Position numbers and translations under genes: made by a program. From NCBI GenBank assembly GCA_913030835.1, contig CAJWDP010000013.1:1-64000 (forward strand): a stretch of DNA of 64,000 nucleotides. The letters are read 5' to 3'. Of the stretch, positions 1-9,430 are shown one piece after another. Each line of letters starts with the position of its first letter. The first letter of the stretch is position 1. The stretch comes from an uncultured Flavobacteriales bacterium. Its GTDB lineage: Bacteria > Bacteroidota > Bacteroidia > Flavobacteriales_D > Parvicellaceae. The notes beneath the pieces are model-generated. The model saw nothing but the letters and a program-made list of their open reading frames with translations, searched no databases and was not told the DNA's origin.

Positions 1-39
1 GGCTTTTTGCCCGTGCGGGTTCAAGTCCCGCCTCGAGTA
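1..39 (+). tRNA. 3' part of a class II tRNA, probably tRNA-Leu (cut by window edge)
   Basis: The T arm is visible (GCGGG stem, TTCAAGT loop, CCCGC stem), followed by a 7-nt acceptor strand and an A discriminator; CCA is not encoded. The bases before the T arm form a long variable arm with a T-rich loop and a GCCC 3' side. A long variable arm with an A discriminator fits tRNA-Leu better than tRNA-Ser (G discriminator). The anticodon lies outside the window, so the identity is inferred. Confidence 0.8.
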
Positions 40-45
40 CATTTA

Positions 46-76
46 GCCCTGTAACGTAGAGTTGCAGGGCTTTTTC
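46..76 (+). terminator. Rho-independent terminator of the tRNA
   Basis: A ten-pair stem GCCCTGTAAC / GTTGCAGGGC (one G-T pair) closes a 5-nt loop and is followed directly by a T run. It lies 6 nt after the tRNA end and should end the tRNA transcript. Confidence 0.9.
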
Positions 77-81
77 GTTTT

Positions 82-417
82 TTATTTAAGCCACAGCCAA
101 TGTTTCAAAGTTACTTGTCCTGTTAATTTAATTGCCTCATCATCAAAACGACATTTAAGAGTGTAATTATAGATGCCATTCTCTGCAATTGTTCCATCTT
201 TTGTCTTTTGATCCCATATGAAATCGGGATTGTCAGATCTAAAGATTTCGGTCCCGAACTTATCTTGTAACGTAAATGAAAAATTTTCAGGCTTACAAGT
301 GAATTGCGCTTGGAGTTGATATTTATCGGAAGGTTCTGTGATTCTCGCTTTACAAGTTTCTTGAGAATACGCTATTGCTGAAAAAAGAAGTCCGAAAATA
401 AAAAAAGAAGTTTTCAT
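82..417 (-). CDS. Small secreted protein made of one CHU_C-like domain
   Basis: 111 aa. The start is followed by a clear signal peptide (MKTSFFIFGLLFSAIAYSQ). The mature part, about 90 residues, carries the pattern of the CHU_C / gliding-motility C-terminal domain: a D-[RK]-[WF]-G-x-x-[IV]-F segment (here DKFGTEIF), an aromatic-WD segment (IWDQKTKDG) and a G-x-Y-x-Y-x-L segment (NGIYNYTLKC), ending G-x-V-T-L. In this phylum that fold normally sits at the end of very large T9SS type B cargo, so a stand-alone copy is unusual. Function is unknown. It is convergent with the tRNA and close to its terminator. The domain call is from remembered motif spacing. Confidence 0.65.
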   Translation of the reverse strand: MKTSFFIFGLLFSAIAYSQETCKARITEPSDKYQLQAQFTCKPENFSFTLQDKFGTEIFRSDNPDFIWDQKTKDGTIAENGIYNYTLKCRFDDEAIKLTGQVTLKHWLWLK

Positions 418-486
418 ATAAATGATTTCCCTTTAAACGACTATTTCATACTCATTATTGTCGGCAAGCTAAAATTGAAGAAATCA

Positions 487-553
487 TTTGGTTCGACAAT
501 ACAATCACCTCCTGTACAGATAAGAAAACCAGGCCTGTTGGCTTGGTTTTTTT
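487..553 (+). terminator. Terminator block A, similar to the block at 1096-1163
   Basis: The hairpin AACCAGG / CTTGGTT (527-548, one G-T pair) is followed by a T run. It has no intact plus-strand gene upstream: only the minus-strand 111-aa gene lies to its left. The segment from about 471 to 553 resembles the 3' end and terminator of the next gene, so it is probably the remnant of a lost or moved tandem gene copy. Confidence 0.55.
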
Positions 554-615
554 GTAAAATCCACTTTGGCATGAACGTTGTTAATTTTTTTGTTAAATCC
601 GTAAAACAAAGAATT

Positions 616-1092
616 ATGAAAAACCTGTTTACACTATTAGCTTTCACAATTTTATTAAACCCTGCTTTTTCTCAAACTGAAATGTCAAAGAAGGAAAGCC
701 TTGAAGATTTACATCTATTTTGCAAAACAGGTATGTCTGAAGAACTATGGATAGATTTTAATGAATGTGACCTGAATGAACTAACGCTGTATCAAGGTAA
801 TACTGCTTACTATTTCAAATTATCGAGTATTGAGTTTGTTGAAATCCAAAAAGTAGAAAAAAAGAAGAAAACCGTAAAAAAACTAGTTCTTACGACCTAT
901 CCTGCTGCAAAAATCAAATCTGAATCAGGCACCTCTAATTCTTCCCTTGTTGTAAACGGACTTGGTTTGGTTGACTCTGGTAATGGGATAGGCTATAAAA
1001 ATTCGATTAATATTTATGGTGATGCAAATGATCTTGAAGTAGTTAAAATTAAGCTTCAAAATTTGATTAATACGAACTCTAAATTGAACTAA
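616..1092 (+). CDS. Hypothetical secreted protein
   Basis: 158 aa from the ATG at 616. The open frame runs further upstream (to 475), but that would cross terminator block A, and the ATG at 616 is followed by a proper signal peptide (MKNLFTLLAFTILLNPAFSQ). The mature protein is about 138 aa, with a lysine-rich stretch (KVEKKKKTVKKL) near residue 80 and a Ser/Gly-rich middle. I recognise no family. The gene lies between two similar terminator blocks and ends in one of them, so it is probably monocistronic. Confidence 0.6.
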   Translation: MKNLFTLLAFTILLNPAFSQTEMSKKESLEDLHLFCKTGMSEELWIDFNECDLNELTLYQGNTAYYFKLSSIEFVEIQKVEKKKKTVKKLVLTTYPAAKIKSESGTSNSSLVVNGLGLVDSGNGIGYKNSINIYGDANDLEVVKIKLQNLINTNSKLN

Positions 1093-1095
1093 TAG

Positions 1096-1163
1096 TTTGG
1101 TCCGGCAATAAAATTCTTATGTGTACCTGCTGCCGTAAACTAGGCTATTCGACTTGGTTTTTT
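1096..1163 (+). terminator. Terminator block B after the secreted protein gene
   Basis: The hairpin AACTAGG / CTTGGTT (1138-1159, two G-T pairs) with a T run ends the gene at 616-1092. The 20 bases at its left end match block A at 16 positions, and the 3' arm plus T run is nearly the same as in A. Confidence 0.6.
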
Positions 1164-1244
1164 GTTTGATACTAATCCATGTAATCCTACGAATAAATGT
1201 TTCATTACAATTCATGATCCCATGCGGGCCAATTGATTAATCAA

Positions 1245-2309
1245 CTAATTTTTCAGAACTCCCTCATCAATCAAATTTTGAAAAGAATCCTCCATGGTTT
1301 CTTTCATTGGCCTGAATTTGATTCCCAATTCCTTTTTGATTTTAGAATTGTCAGCATTCCATGGAATATTTACATTGTTTCTGATAAACCGTCGCGTAAA
1401 CAATTTATTGGTAAGCGGTCCCAGGATCATTACCATCCATTTGGGGAGTGCTTTTCTTGGAAGCGGGTACTGATCTCCGTATTTCGGTAGAAGAACGGTT
1501 CCCATTTCCAAAAAATCAGTGTTGTGTGCGGAGGTTATGTATCTTCCACTCGCATCAGACGTAAACCCTGCTTTGAAATGAGCCTCGGCAACGTCTCGAA
1601 CATCTACGATACCTGCGCCTATTTTTGGAGCTCCCATTTTCATTTCTCCACCACCAAGCATCTTTAATATGTTGATACTTTCGGATGTGGCATGATGAAT
1701 ATTATACGCAGGGCCAAGAACCAAGCTCATATTGATTGCGACCAAATCCCATCGTTGCTGTTCATCGACCATTTCCCAAGCTTTTTTTTCAGCCAGGGTT
1801 TTGGAATAAGAGTAGGGCTGATAGTCCAATGATGCTGTTGTATTCCATATTTCTTCTGTTAGTTTTCCTCCAGGTGCATTTACGGAATCAATAGCATCTG
1901 TATAAATTGCTGCGCAGCTACTGGTAATAACGACTCTCTTCACAGATTCTGTCGCATTGGCAGAATTTAAGACATTTTCAGTCCCTTTTACAGCCGGATC
2001 TATTAGTTCTTTTTGGGCGTTTTTGTAGTTGCTGGTAAAAGGGGATGCCGTGTGATAAACCAGCTCGCAACCTTCCATGGCTTTTTGATAGGATTCCGGC
2101 TTGAGCAAGTCACTCTCAAAAAAGACAATACTCCCACCTGTTCCTTTGGCCATCTCTTTCAAGTGGTTAAATTTCTCCTCGTTTTCAATATTTCTCCCTG
2201 CGGCATGCACGGTTAATCCTTCATCCAGAAGTTTCTTCACTAGCCAGCTTGCCACGTATCCATTTGCTCCGGTTACTAAAATGGGTTTTGCCCTATCGAT
2301 TGATTTCAT
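1245..2309 (-). CDS. NAD(P)-dependent reductase, SDR (dihydroflavonol-4-reductase-like)
   Basis: 354 aa from the ATG at 2309; a start nine codons earlier (2336) is possible, but 2309 has the A-rich leader usual in this phylum and puts the nucleotide motif at the normal distance. The N-terminal Rossmann motif is TGANGYVAS. The catalytic Ser-Tyr-Lys set is present: SSCAA for the serine and YSYSKTLAEK for YxxxK. The extended SDR family with this pattern reduces aldehydes or ketones, or acts on flavonol- or sterol-type substrates; the true substrate cannot be read from sequence. A perfect 12-bp palindrome (TTGATTAATCAA, 1233-1244) touches the stop codon, without a T run. Confidence 0.85.
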   Translation of the reverse strand: MKSIDRAKPILVTGANGYVASWLVKKLLDEGLTVHAAGRNIENEEKFNHLKEMAKGTGGSIVFFESDLLKPESYQKAMEGCELVYHTASPFTSNYKNAQKELIDPAVKGTENVLNSANATESVKRVVITSSCAAIYTDAIDSVNAPGGKLTEEIWNTTASLDYQPYSYSKTLAEKKAWEMVDEQQRWDLVAINMSLVLGPAYNIHHATSESINILKMLGGGEMKMGAPKIGAGIVDVRDVAEAHFKAGFTSDASGRYITSAHNTDFLEMGTVLLPKYGDQYPLPRKALPKWMVMILGPLTNKLFTRRFIRNNVNIPWNADNSKIKKELGIKFRPMKETMEDSFQNLIDEGVLKN

Positions 2310-2435
2310 AGTGTTAGTTGTTTTATACGGAAACATTGAAAAGTAAGAAAATGTTGAACAGTGAGTTCTTATTGTGTTTATTTTTTACCATGTGTTAATT
2401 TTATTCCGTTCGGATCGATTGTGATCTGTTTTTTG

Positions 2436-2443
2436 CAAAAGTA
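2436..2443 (-). promoter_or_regulatory. Possible -7 box for the SDR reductase gene
   Basis: On the minus strand this reads TACTTTTG, an exact match to TAnnTTTG, 126 nt before the start at 2309. No clear -33 element was seen, so this is a candidate only. Confidence 0.35.
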
Positions 2444-2555
2444 TTTTGTGCTACATCACCTATTCGTTTGGGCAAAATAGACGATGTTCTCGTTGAAGGA
2501 ATAGTCGTCTGCAAAAAAGTGGTTGCTTAGGATGTAAATTGGAATGGATGTTGAT

Positions 2556-2563
2556 TAACTTCG
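2556..2563 (+). promoter_or_regulatory. -7-like box touching the GTG start of the AsmA-like gene
   Basis: TAACTTCG (7 of 8 to TAnnTTTG), followed by C. Only six bases separate it from the GTG at 2570, so a transcript started here would have almost no leader. No -33 element at normal spacing is obvious. Confidence 0.4.
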
Positions 2564-2569
2564 CGTGCG

Positions 2570-5500
2570 GTGAAAAGAAATCGATTTAAAACAAAGAAAT
2601 TCTGGTTCCGGTTTACGGGAATTATTTTGCTATTGCCGATACTGATTTTTGCCATTCTGTTATTGGTGATCTACTGGAAACAGGATGCCATTGTTCAGAG
2701 CTCAATTGAATCTATGAATGAGCATCACAAGGGGCTCCTCACGATTGGCGACATTCATCTGGCTCCATTCGAGAACTTCCCGGATATATCGATTAAAATC
2801 GACGATGTACATATCTACGAAGAGAAGGCAGCGGAACATCCAATTCTGGATGTGAGAGACATCTACATAGGATTCAATCTATGGGATATGATTAGCGGTA
2901 ATTATGATCTGCATTCACTTTTGGTGGAAGATGGGTTTTTCAATATTGTCATTCATGAAGATGGCAGTACCAATCTTCAAAATGCATTGGCAGCTCCAAA
3001 CGATCAGGTAGAGGAGGACCCGGTGCATTTTCACCTTCAACGAATCGAGCTAAGAAATCTGGACATTCACAAGCTGAACGAATCCAATATGATGGATGTA
3101 GAAACATACATTTATGAGGCGGATGGTGGATTCGAGACCAATGAAGATGAGATTGCCATGCACATCGATACCCGTTTCGAGCTCAATGTGATCGATAACG
3201 GTGATACCACATTCATCAAGCACAAACATTTCGAGTTCCACACGGATCTGGTGCTCAATCAGCTGTCTGGAATGATGGCCATTGCTCCTTCCGGGATAGT
3301 GATGGAACATGGTGATTTTGAAATAGAAGGAATCGTCGACACGAAGAACGACGTAAATATGGATGTTCAGATAAGAGGGACGAAACCGAACTTTGACATG
3401 CTTATTGCGTTTGCTCCGGAAGATATCATTCCATTACTGGAGCAATACAGAAATGCAGGTAAGATTTACTTCAACAGCACGATCAAAGGGCCAACCAGTG
3501 GTGGTCACATACCATTGATAGAGGCCAATTTTGGAGCCAGCGAGGCATTCCTTGAGAATACGGAAAAGAACCGCATTCTGAATGATATGGGGTTTGAAGG
3601 GCATTTTAGCAACGGAGAAAACCGCGACCTGACGACAATGGAATTTTCGATGAAGGACATTAGAGCAAAGCCGGAAAAAGGAAATATTATCGGTTCGGTT
3701 TTCGTAAAGAATTTTGAAGAGCCCGAGGTGGACATGTCATTTCAGGCGGATTTCGATCTGAATTTTGTGGCTGACTTTTTAAACCTGGATGAACTGGAAG
3801 TAGCAGAAGGAGAAGTGCATCTTGAAATGAAGTTCCATGATATCATTGATCTGGACAATCCTGAGCGAGCACTCAAAGATTTTAATCAGGCATACTTTTC
3901 GAAATTAGAAATAGATGACCTAAAGCTGAAATCAAAGGATCTGCCAATGCCAATAGAGCACCTGGATGTGAAGCTGGAAATGGATGGCAAGCAAGCTACT
4001 TTGGATAAGTTTGAAGCAATCATTTACAATTCGGATCTAAGTGTACAGGGCTATGTGTCCGACCTTCCAGCAATTGTGCACCACACGAATATTCCGGTAA
4101 AGACTCACTTGGAGGTAGAATCCAAAAATCTTGACCTTGCTGAATTGACGAAGTATGATCAGGGCGATAGCTCATCGATCGATGAGCAGATAAAAGATTT
4201 AAAGATTTCCTTTTCATTCCTTTCTACGGCTAAAGCATTTACTGAGTCTGAATATTTACCGATTGGTGAATTTTTTATTGATGATCTGCATGCACAGCTG
4301 ACGCATTACCCACACGAGCTTCACGATTTTCATGCAGATATTCTGATCGATGATCGGGATTTAACGATAAAAGATTTTACCGGTCACATTGACGTTTCTG
4401 ATTTTCATTTTAACGGGTTGATTCACGATTATGGCTTTTGGTTTAAGGATCAGCTGGATGGAGATGTAAATCTCGATATATCGCTGACCAGTGATGCCCT
4501 TCACTTAGAGGATGTATTTACCTACAAAGGTGAGAATTATGTTCCGGAGGAATACCGCCACGAAGAGTTCGATCAGCTGGCCTTACATGTAAATTCAGCG
4601 ATGCACTTTAAAAACCACGAGCTTCATTCTATCGACATGGATTTGGATCAGCTGAATTGCACGGTTAAACTTCACCCAATGCGATTCGAGAATTTCAATG
4701 GCAGATTCCATTACGAGGATGATCACATTGTAATTGAGAATTTACATGGCCAAATGGGGCGTTCTGTTTTTGATGTAGATATGAATTACTATTTGGGAGA
4801 AGACGATGCGATCAGGAAACGTGACAATCATCTTGGGTTTATTGCGAATTACATCGATTTCGATCAGCTATCGAACTACAATTTAGGCCCGGCCGATAAT
4901 CAGAAGCAACAGGATCGTTCATCTGGAAACAAGTTGGAAGATGTTGAGGAGCATGCAGAAGCATTCAATTTATACGAGCTGCCATTCACAGACATGACCT
5001 TTGATGTCGATATAGGTCACTTTATCTATCATCGTATTGACCTTCAGAAGATTCATGCCAGAATGCGGACTACGAAGAACCACTATTTGTATTTGGATAC
5101 ATTGAGTATGCGGGCTGCCGGAGGATCATTTAAAGGTTCCGGCTATTTTAATGGAAGTGACCCGAAACACATTTACCTGAAGCCGAATCTTAAAGTGAAA
5201 GACGCAAATATCGATAAGCTGATGTTTAAGTTTGAGAATTTTGGCCAGGATGAATTGGTTTCTGAAAATCTTCATGGCAAGCTTTCTGCTCACATTACCG
5301 GTAACATTCGTATGTATCCGGATATGGTGCCGGATCTTGATCAGTCCGAAGTTCATATGGATGTAGAAGTAACCAACGGTCGTCTGGATAATTATGAACC
5401 CATGCTGCTACTTTCCGATTACATGGGGGATAAGAATCTAAATTCCGTTCGGTTCGATACGCTGAAGAACCACATGGATATTACTAATGGAGTAATGACC

Positions 5501-5791
5501 ATTCCAAATATGACGATCGAGTCAACGATTGGCCATTATGAAATTTCCGGTGAGCAGGATATGGAATTGAATTTCGATTATTACTTACGCATTCCTTGGG
5601 GAACAGTAAAGGAAGCTGCTCGGTATCGACTGTTTGGTAATAAGAAAACTGCTAAAGGAGAGACCGGCGACGACCAGATCATCGAGGAAGACCCGAAACG
5701 TAGAACCCGATTCTTGAATGTGAGAATGAAAGGAGATATCGACGATTACGATATATCGCTGAAGAAACAGAAGGGGTTACCAAAAAAATAA
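2570..5791 (+). CDS. AsmA-like envelope protein
   Basis: 1,073 aa. The start is a GTG. An in-frame TGA at 2552 lies just upstream, and the next start-like codon (a TTG) falls inside the membrane segment, so GTG 2570 is effectively forced. A basic N-terminus (RNRFKTKK) is followed by one membrane span at about residues 15-35, then a long periplasmic part rich in short beta strands of the D-[IV]-x-[IV] kind, as in AsmA/TamB proteins, which are linked to outer-membrane assembly and lipid transport. The C-terminal part (from about residue 830) resembles the AsmA C-terminal region, with the FRIPWG-like segment LRIPWGTVKEAA. The charged tail ends in KKQKGLPKK. Converges on the BNR protein gene. Confidence 0.8.
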   Translation: MKRNRFKTKKFWFRFTGIILLLPILIFAILLLVIYWKQDAIVQSSIESMNEHHKGLLTIGDIHLAPFENFPDISIKIDDVHIYEEKAAEHPILDVRDIYIGFNLWDMISGNYDLHSLLVEDGFFNIVIHEDGSTNLQNALAAPNDQVEEDPVHFHLQRIELRNLDIHKLNESNMMDVETYIYEADGGFETNEDEIAMHIDTRFELNVIDNGDTTFIKHKHFEFHTDLVLNQLSGMMAIAPSGIVMEHGDFEIEGIVDTKNDVNMDVQIRGTKPNFDMLIAFAPEDIIPLLEQYRNAGKIYFNSTIKGPTSGGHIPLIEANFGASEAFLENTEKNRILNDMGFEGHFSNGENRDLTTMEFSMKDIRAKPEKGNIIGSVFVKNFEEPEVDMSFQADFDLNFVADFLNLDELEVAEGEVHLEMKFHDIIDLDNPERALKDFNQAYFSKLEIDDLKLKSKDLPMPIEHLDVKLEMDGKQATLDKFEAIIYNSDLSVQGYVSDLPAIVHHTNIPVKTHLEVESKNLDLAELTKYDQGDSSSIDEQIKDLKISFSFLSTAKAFTESEYLPIGEFFIDDLHAQLTHYPHELHDFHADILIDDRDLTIKDFTGHIDVSDFHFNGLIHDYGFWFKDQLDGDVNLDISLTSDALHLEDVFTYKGENYVPEEYRHEEFDQLALHVNSAMHFKNHELHSIDMDLDQLNCTVKLHPMRFENFNGRFHYEDDHIVIENLHGQMGRSVFDVDMNYYLGEDDAIRKRDNHLGFIANYIDFDQLSNYNLGPADNQKQQDRSSGNKLEDVEEHAEAFNLYELPFTDMTFDVDIGHFIYHRIDLQKIHARMRTTKNHYLYLDTLSMRAAGGSFKGSGYFNGSDPKHIYLKPNLKVKDANIDKLMFKFENFGQDELVSENLHGKLSAHITGNIRMYPDMVPDLDQSEVHMDVEVTNGRLDNYEPMLLLSDYMGDKNLNSVRFDTLKNHMDITNGVMTIPNMTIESTIGHYEISGEQDMELNFDYYLRIPWGTVKEAARYRLFGNKKTAKGETGDDQIIEEDPKRRTRFLNVRMKGDIDDYDISLKKQKGLPKK

Positions 5792-5852
5792 TGATCAATT
5801 CAGTCTGTCAAAAAACACCCTTTAGTAGCGGCTGAATATAAAATCAGCGATC

Positions 5853-8800
5853 CTAATCCCTAATCTTAGGTGCGCCAATTTTCTGTAGCTCAGTTTGGAG
5901 GGGCTCTATCGCATCTTGAATTTTGGTAAGTTGAGCGGTAAGCTCATTGTACAGCTGATTTGCATTATCCAAGCATTTCAGCTGGAGCTTGGTTGGCCCA
6001 TAGGTAGTACCGTAGCTGCTTGCCGGCCAGATATAATCTCTGATGGTAGGAAACTCATTTTTCTCACCCACTTCGGATCTTGCCTTGCTACCGCCAATTC
6101 GTTGTTGCAACGCAAGGAGGTCTTTGCGCAGTTCGAGCAATTTCTCTTGAAGAGCTGGTTCATTGGATTTTGCTTTATCGTAAGCCTTGAGCATTACCTT
6201 GATGCTGTTGTCAACTTGATTCAGGTCATGCTGCAAGTCGTTGGTCTTGTTTCGAATTTGTGAAACATTTTTCCAATGCTCCACCACCTGGTCCGGACTG
6301 CTTCCATTTTTCGCGTTGCTTACAAACGGCTTCACTTCAAATGCAACCTTACTACTAATGGAGCTAAATTTGCCTTCCAATTGTTTGAATAGCTCTGCTG
6401 TGTAGCTACCTGGAGCCGAAAGATATCCCATTGCTCCGCTGGTATAATTTTTTTCTGTGAGCGATTGGGTAGATTCTGTTTTCAAATCCCAACTGATTCG
6501 ATTGAATCCTTTACTATTCTTTGCTTTAATTTTTCTAATGATGTCGCCACCTTCATTATAGATGAACAACCAAACACCCGGTGAAATTTCATTTTTTTCT
6601 TCCTCCAGCACCTTCCAATCCGGTGTAGAAATGATTCCGCCGGATTTCTCTGTTTCTGATTCTTGTTTTTCACGTATTGCTTTTTTCGATTGATAGCCTT
6701 CCTTTAGAAAGTAGGTGAATTCAACTCCAAAAGGCGGATTGTCTGCCACAAAGAAACCATCACCTTGGGCGGCTTTCTTTCCTCCTCCAAGAATTCTTTT
6801 TTGCATATACCAAAGTCCTGCCCTTGGAGTAAATAGTTGAGCTTCCGGTTTTTCATTGCTAGCATCGAACTCACGTAAAGATGAATAGTCATCCAGGATA
6901 TAGATACCTCTTCCGAATGTGCCGGCAATAAGATCGTTTTCCCTTTTTTGAATGGCTAAGTCACGAATCGAAATATTCGGTAATCCACTACTCAGCTTGT
7001 TCCATGTTTTGGCACCATCTAAGGTAACATACACTCCGAACTCACTTCCCAGGAACATAAGGTTGCTCTTTTCGTGATCCTGAACAATTCTCCATAAAAG
7101 TGTGCGATCGGGAAGATTGTTTGAGATACTTGTCCAAGTTTTTCCCTTATCCGAGCTTTTGAATAAATACGGCTGGTAATCACCAAATTTATGGTTGTCG
7201 AATACGGCATATACAATGTTCTCATTGAATAAATCAGCTTTTATGTCATTCACAAAGGCAGTTTTCGGGAGGCCTGACATTCCCTCAAAACTTACTTTTC
7301 TCCAATTGGCTCCGCCATCTTCAGTGACCTGAATAATTCCATCATCGGTTCCTACATAAATTAAACCTTCTTTTTTTGGAGATTCTGAAAGTGAGGTGAT
7401 CGTGCTGTAGTTGGACATTGCGTAGAGGTCCCATGCATTGTTCCACTTTTGTTTTTGACCATAGAATGGAGTTTGGATCCTTTGTATGTTGTTCGTGAGG
7501 TCTCCGGAAATGGCTTTCCAGGAATCTCCTCGGTCGTTGGACATCCACAATCTTTGCGAACCGTGATAAATGCGCTTAGGGTTGTGTGGACTTACTAAAA
7601 TAGGCGCATCCCAGTTGAAACGCTCTGTTTTTTCACCCAATTCGGGCTGGGGTTTTATGCTGATGTTTTCCCCTGTGACCCGGTTGTGTCGATTCAAATT
7701 TCCTTGCTGCCATTGTGCATAAACGATATCAGGATTATCGGGTTCTGTAGCTGGTTGATGGCCATCACCCCCTAATACGACAAACCAATCCGAATTTCTG
7801 ATTCCATGGACATTGTCCGTTCGGGAGGGTGCGCCTTGGGTATTGTTGTCTTGTGTTCCGCCATACACGAAATAAAACGGTTCTGCATCATCTACTGCAA
7901 TTTTGTAGAACTGAGTTAATGGCAGATTATCAATAAACTTCCAGTTTTTAGTCTTGTCGAAGCTTTCGTAAAGACCTCCATCGCACCCTACAAGAATATA
8001 GTTGGGGTCGTCTTTCCTAAAGGCCACGGCATGATTGTCCACGTGTTTTTCCTGCTCGTTCATTCGGCCAAAAGTTTTACCTCCATCGAACGAAACTTGC
8101 ATGTAATTGTCAGCCAAATAGAGCTCATCATAATTATGCGGTGAAGCCCAAAGTTCCTGATAGTAGTGTGGACCGGTTCCGCCAGCGACTGCATCGCTCA
8201 TTTTGGTCCACGACCCTCCTTGATTTTCACTTTTGTAAACTCCACCGGTCCTGCGATCCAGCTCAATTGCAGCATAGATCACATCCGGTCGTTGGGGTGA
8301 AATTGCAAGTCCGATTTTACCTAAATTTCCGGAAGGTAATCCATTGGACAATTTGTTCCAGGTCTCACCACCGTCAATGGATTTATAGATCGCAGTTCCG
8401 GATCCTCCACCCATGTAACCTGCGACAGTTCTGTGACGTTGCCAGGTAGCAGCGTAAAGCAAATTTGGGTTTCTCGGGTCGATTAGAATGTCAGTGGCGC
8501 CGACCCATAGGTCGTCACCAAGTGTTCGTTTCCATGTCTTCCCGCCATCATGGGTTTTGTAGATGCCTCGTTCACCTCCCTTGCTCCACAAAGGACCTTG
8601 AGAAGCCACCCACATGATCTTTGAGTCAGTTGGGTGAATGATAATTTTTGACAGATGCTCAGATTTTTTGAGGCCCATATTCTTCCATGAATTTCCTCCG
8701 TCTTCACTTTTATAGATACCATCGCCATAGCTGATGTGCCTTCCACCAACATTTTCTCCGGTTCCAACCCAAACTACTTCGGGATTTTGTGGATCGAGTG

Positions 8801-9116
8801 CTACACACCCAATAGAAAAGCTGCTTTGGCCATCAAAGATGGATTTCCAGGTTGTTCCTGAGTTTTCAGTTTTCCATACGCCGCCGGAGCCGGCTGTAAC
8901 ATACCAAGTATTTTCATTATTCGGATGAATCACAATATCTGAGATTCGCCCTGACATGAGGGCCGGACCAATATGTCTGAATTTAAGGCCGCTGTAGCTA
9001 ATGGATTCTTTTTTGTCTTCCTCTGTTCCCTTCTTGCCATTTCGTTGTGCTGAAGTGGTTAAAACAAAACCGATTGTTAAGATGAGGATGGTGGCGCGAC
9101 TTATGAACTTTTGCAT
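5853..9116 (-). CDS. Secreted BNR/sortilin-type beta-propeller protein
   Basis: 1,087 aa from the ATG at 9116, which is followed by a signal peptide (about residues 1-23, ending TTSAQ); the longer frame to 9200 would bury it. Many SxDGGxTW-type repeats are visible (KSEDGGNSWKNM, KTHDGGKTWKRT, KSIDGGETWNKL, KSENQGGSWTKM, VTEDGGANWRKV, KSSDKGKTWTSI), the mark of BNR / VPS10-sortilin / GH74-like seven-bladed propellers, probably two of them up to about residue 730. A beta-rich region and a helical tail (about 940-1050) follow. Proteins of this layout are common in Bacteroidota and are often called WD40/YVTN/BNR-like proteins. Enzymatic activity is not established, and no sialidase Asp-box geometry was checked. 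No T9SS tail is evident. Confidence 0.85.
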   Translation of the reverse strand: MQKFISRATILILTIGFVLTTSAQRNGKKGTEEDKKESISYSGLKFRHIGPALMSGRISDIVIHPNNENTWYVTAGSGGVWKTENSGTTWKSIFDGQSSFSIGCVALDPQNPEVVWVGTGENVGGRHISYGDGIYKSEDGGNSWKNMGLKKSEHLSKIIIHPTDSKIMWVASQGPLWSKGGERGIYKTHDGGKTWKRTLGDDLWVGATDILIDPRNPNLLYAATWQRHRTVAGYMGGGSGTAIYKSIDGGETWNKLSNGLPSGNLGKIGLAISPQRPDVIYAAIELDRRTGGVYKSENQGGSWTKMSDAVAGGTGPHYYQELWASPHNYDELYLADNYMQVSFDGGKTFGRMNEQEKHVDNHAVAFRKDDPNYILVGCDGGLYESFDKTKNWKFIDNLPLTQFYKIAVDDAEPFYFVYGGTQDNNTQGAPSRTDNVHGIRNSDWFVVLGGDGHQPATEPDNPDIVYAQWQQGNLNRHNRVTGENISIKPQPELGEKTERFNWDAPILVSPHNPKRIYHGSQRLWMSNDRGDSWKAISGDLTNNIQRIQTPFYGQKQKWNNAWDLYAMSNYSTITSLSESPKKEGLIYVGTDDGIIQVTEDGGANWRKVSFEGMSGLPKTAFVNDIKADLFNENIVYAVFDNHKFGDYQPYLFKSSDKGKTWTSISNNLPDRTLLWRIVQDHEKSNLMFLGSEFGVYVTLDGAKTWNKLSSGLPNISIRDLAIQKRENDLIAGTFGRGIYILDDYSSLREFDASNEKPEAQLFTPRAGLWYMQKRILGGGKKAAQGDGFFVADNPPFGVEFTYFLKEGYQSKKAIREKQESETEKSGGIISTPDWKVLEEEKNEISPGVWLFIYNEGGDIIRKIKAKNSKGFNRISWDLKTESTQSLTEKNYTSGAMGYLSAPGSYTAELFKQLEGKFSSISSKVAFEVKPFVSNAKNGSSPDQVVEHWKNVSQIRNKTNDLQHDLNQVDNSIKVMLKAYDKAKSNEPALQEKLLELRKDLLALQQRIGGSKARSEVGEKNEFPTIRDYIWPASSYGTTYGPTKLQLKCLDNANQLYNELTAQLTKIQDAIEPLQTELQKIGAPKIRD

Positions 9117-9430
9117 GACTTGATTTTTGAATCGCGTTAAAGTAAATAAAATGGTTAAGGATTGAAAGAACGATAGTACAATCGGTCGTAAAGCAGGCAA
9201 AGTGGTTGTAGAATTGTGTAAATTGCTTTGGATTGAAATTTAGTTTTCCGTTATAGACTAATCCCAAAAAATAGTAGGTCCATTTTTCCTGAGCGCATGT
9301 CTTCCTTATTTCATTGCACTCCCTGTGAAATGGGTTTTGTACTGTCGCATACTGCTCTTTGCAAAATCATGTATGAAATTCGCATAAGTAATGGGTTTTG
9401 ATTACTTTGATTGAGAAAAATCCAATTCCT
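9117..9430. other. Divergent intergenic region, 314 bp
   Basis: This separates the BNR protein gene (leftward) from a lipoprotein gene (rightward). It is AT-rich. I found no exact TAnnTTTG box on either strand, no hairpin with a T run and no credible ORF. Confidence 0.5.

Noticed and set aside
475-615. Longer frame of the small secreted protein gene
   Set aside because: It runs through terminator block A, and the ATG at 616 has a full signal peptide.
1233-1244. Perfect palindrome TTGATTAATCAA as a terminator or operator
   Set aside because: No T run follows it, and a 12-bp AT-rich palindrome is not rare by chance.
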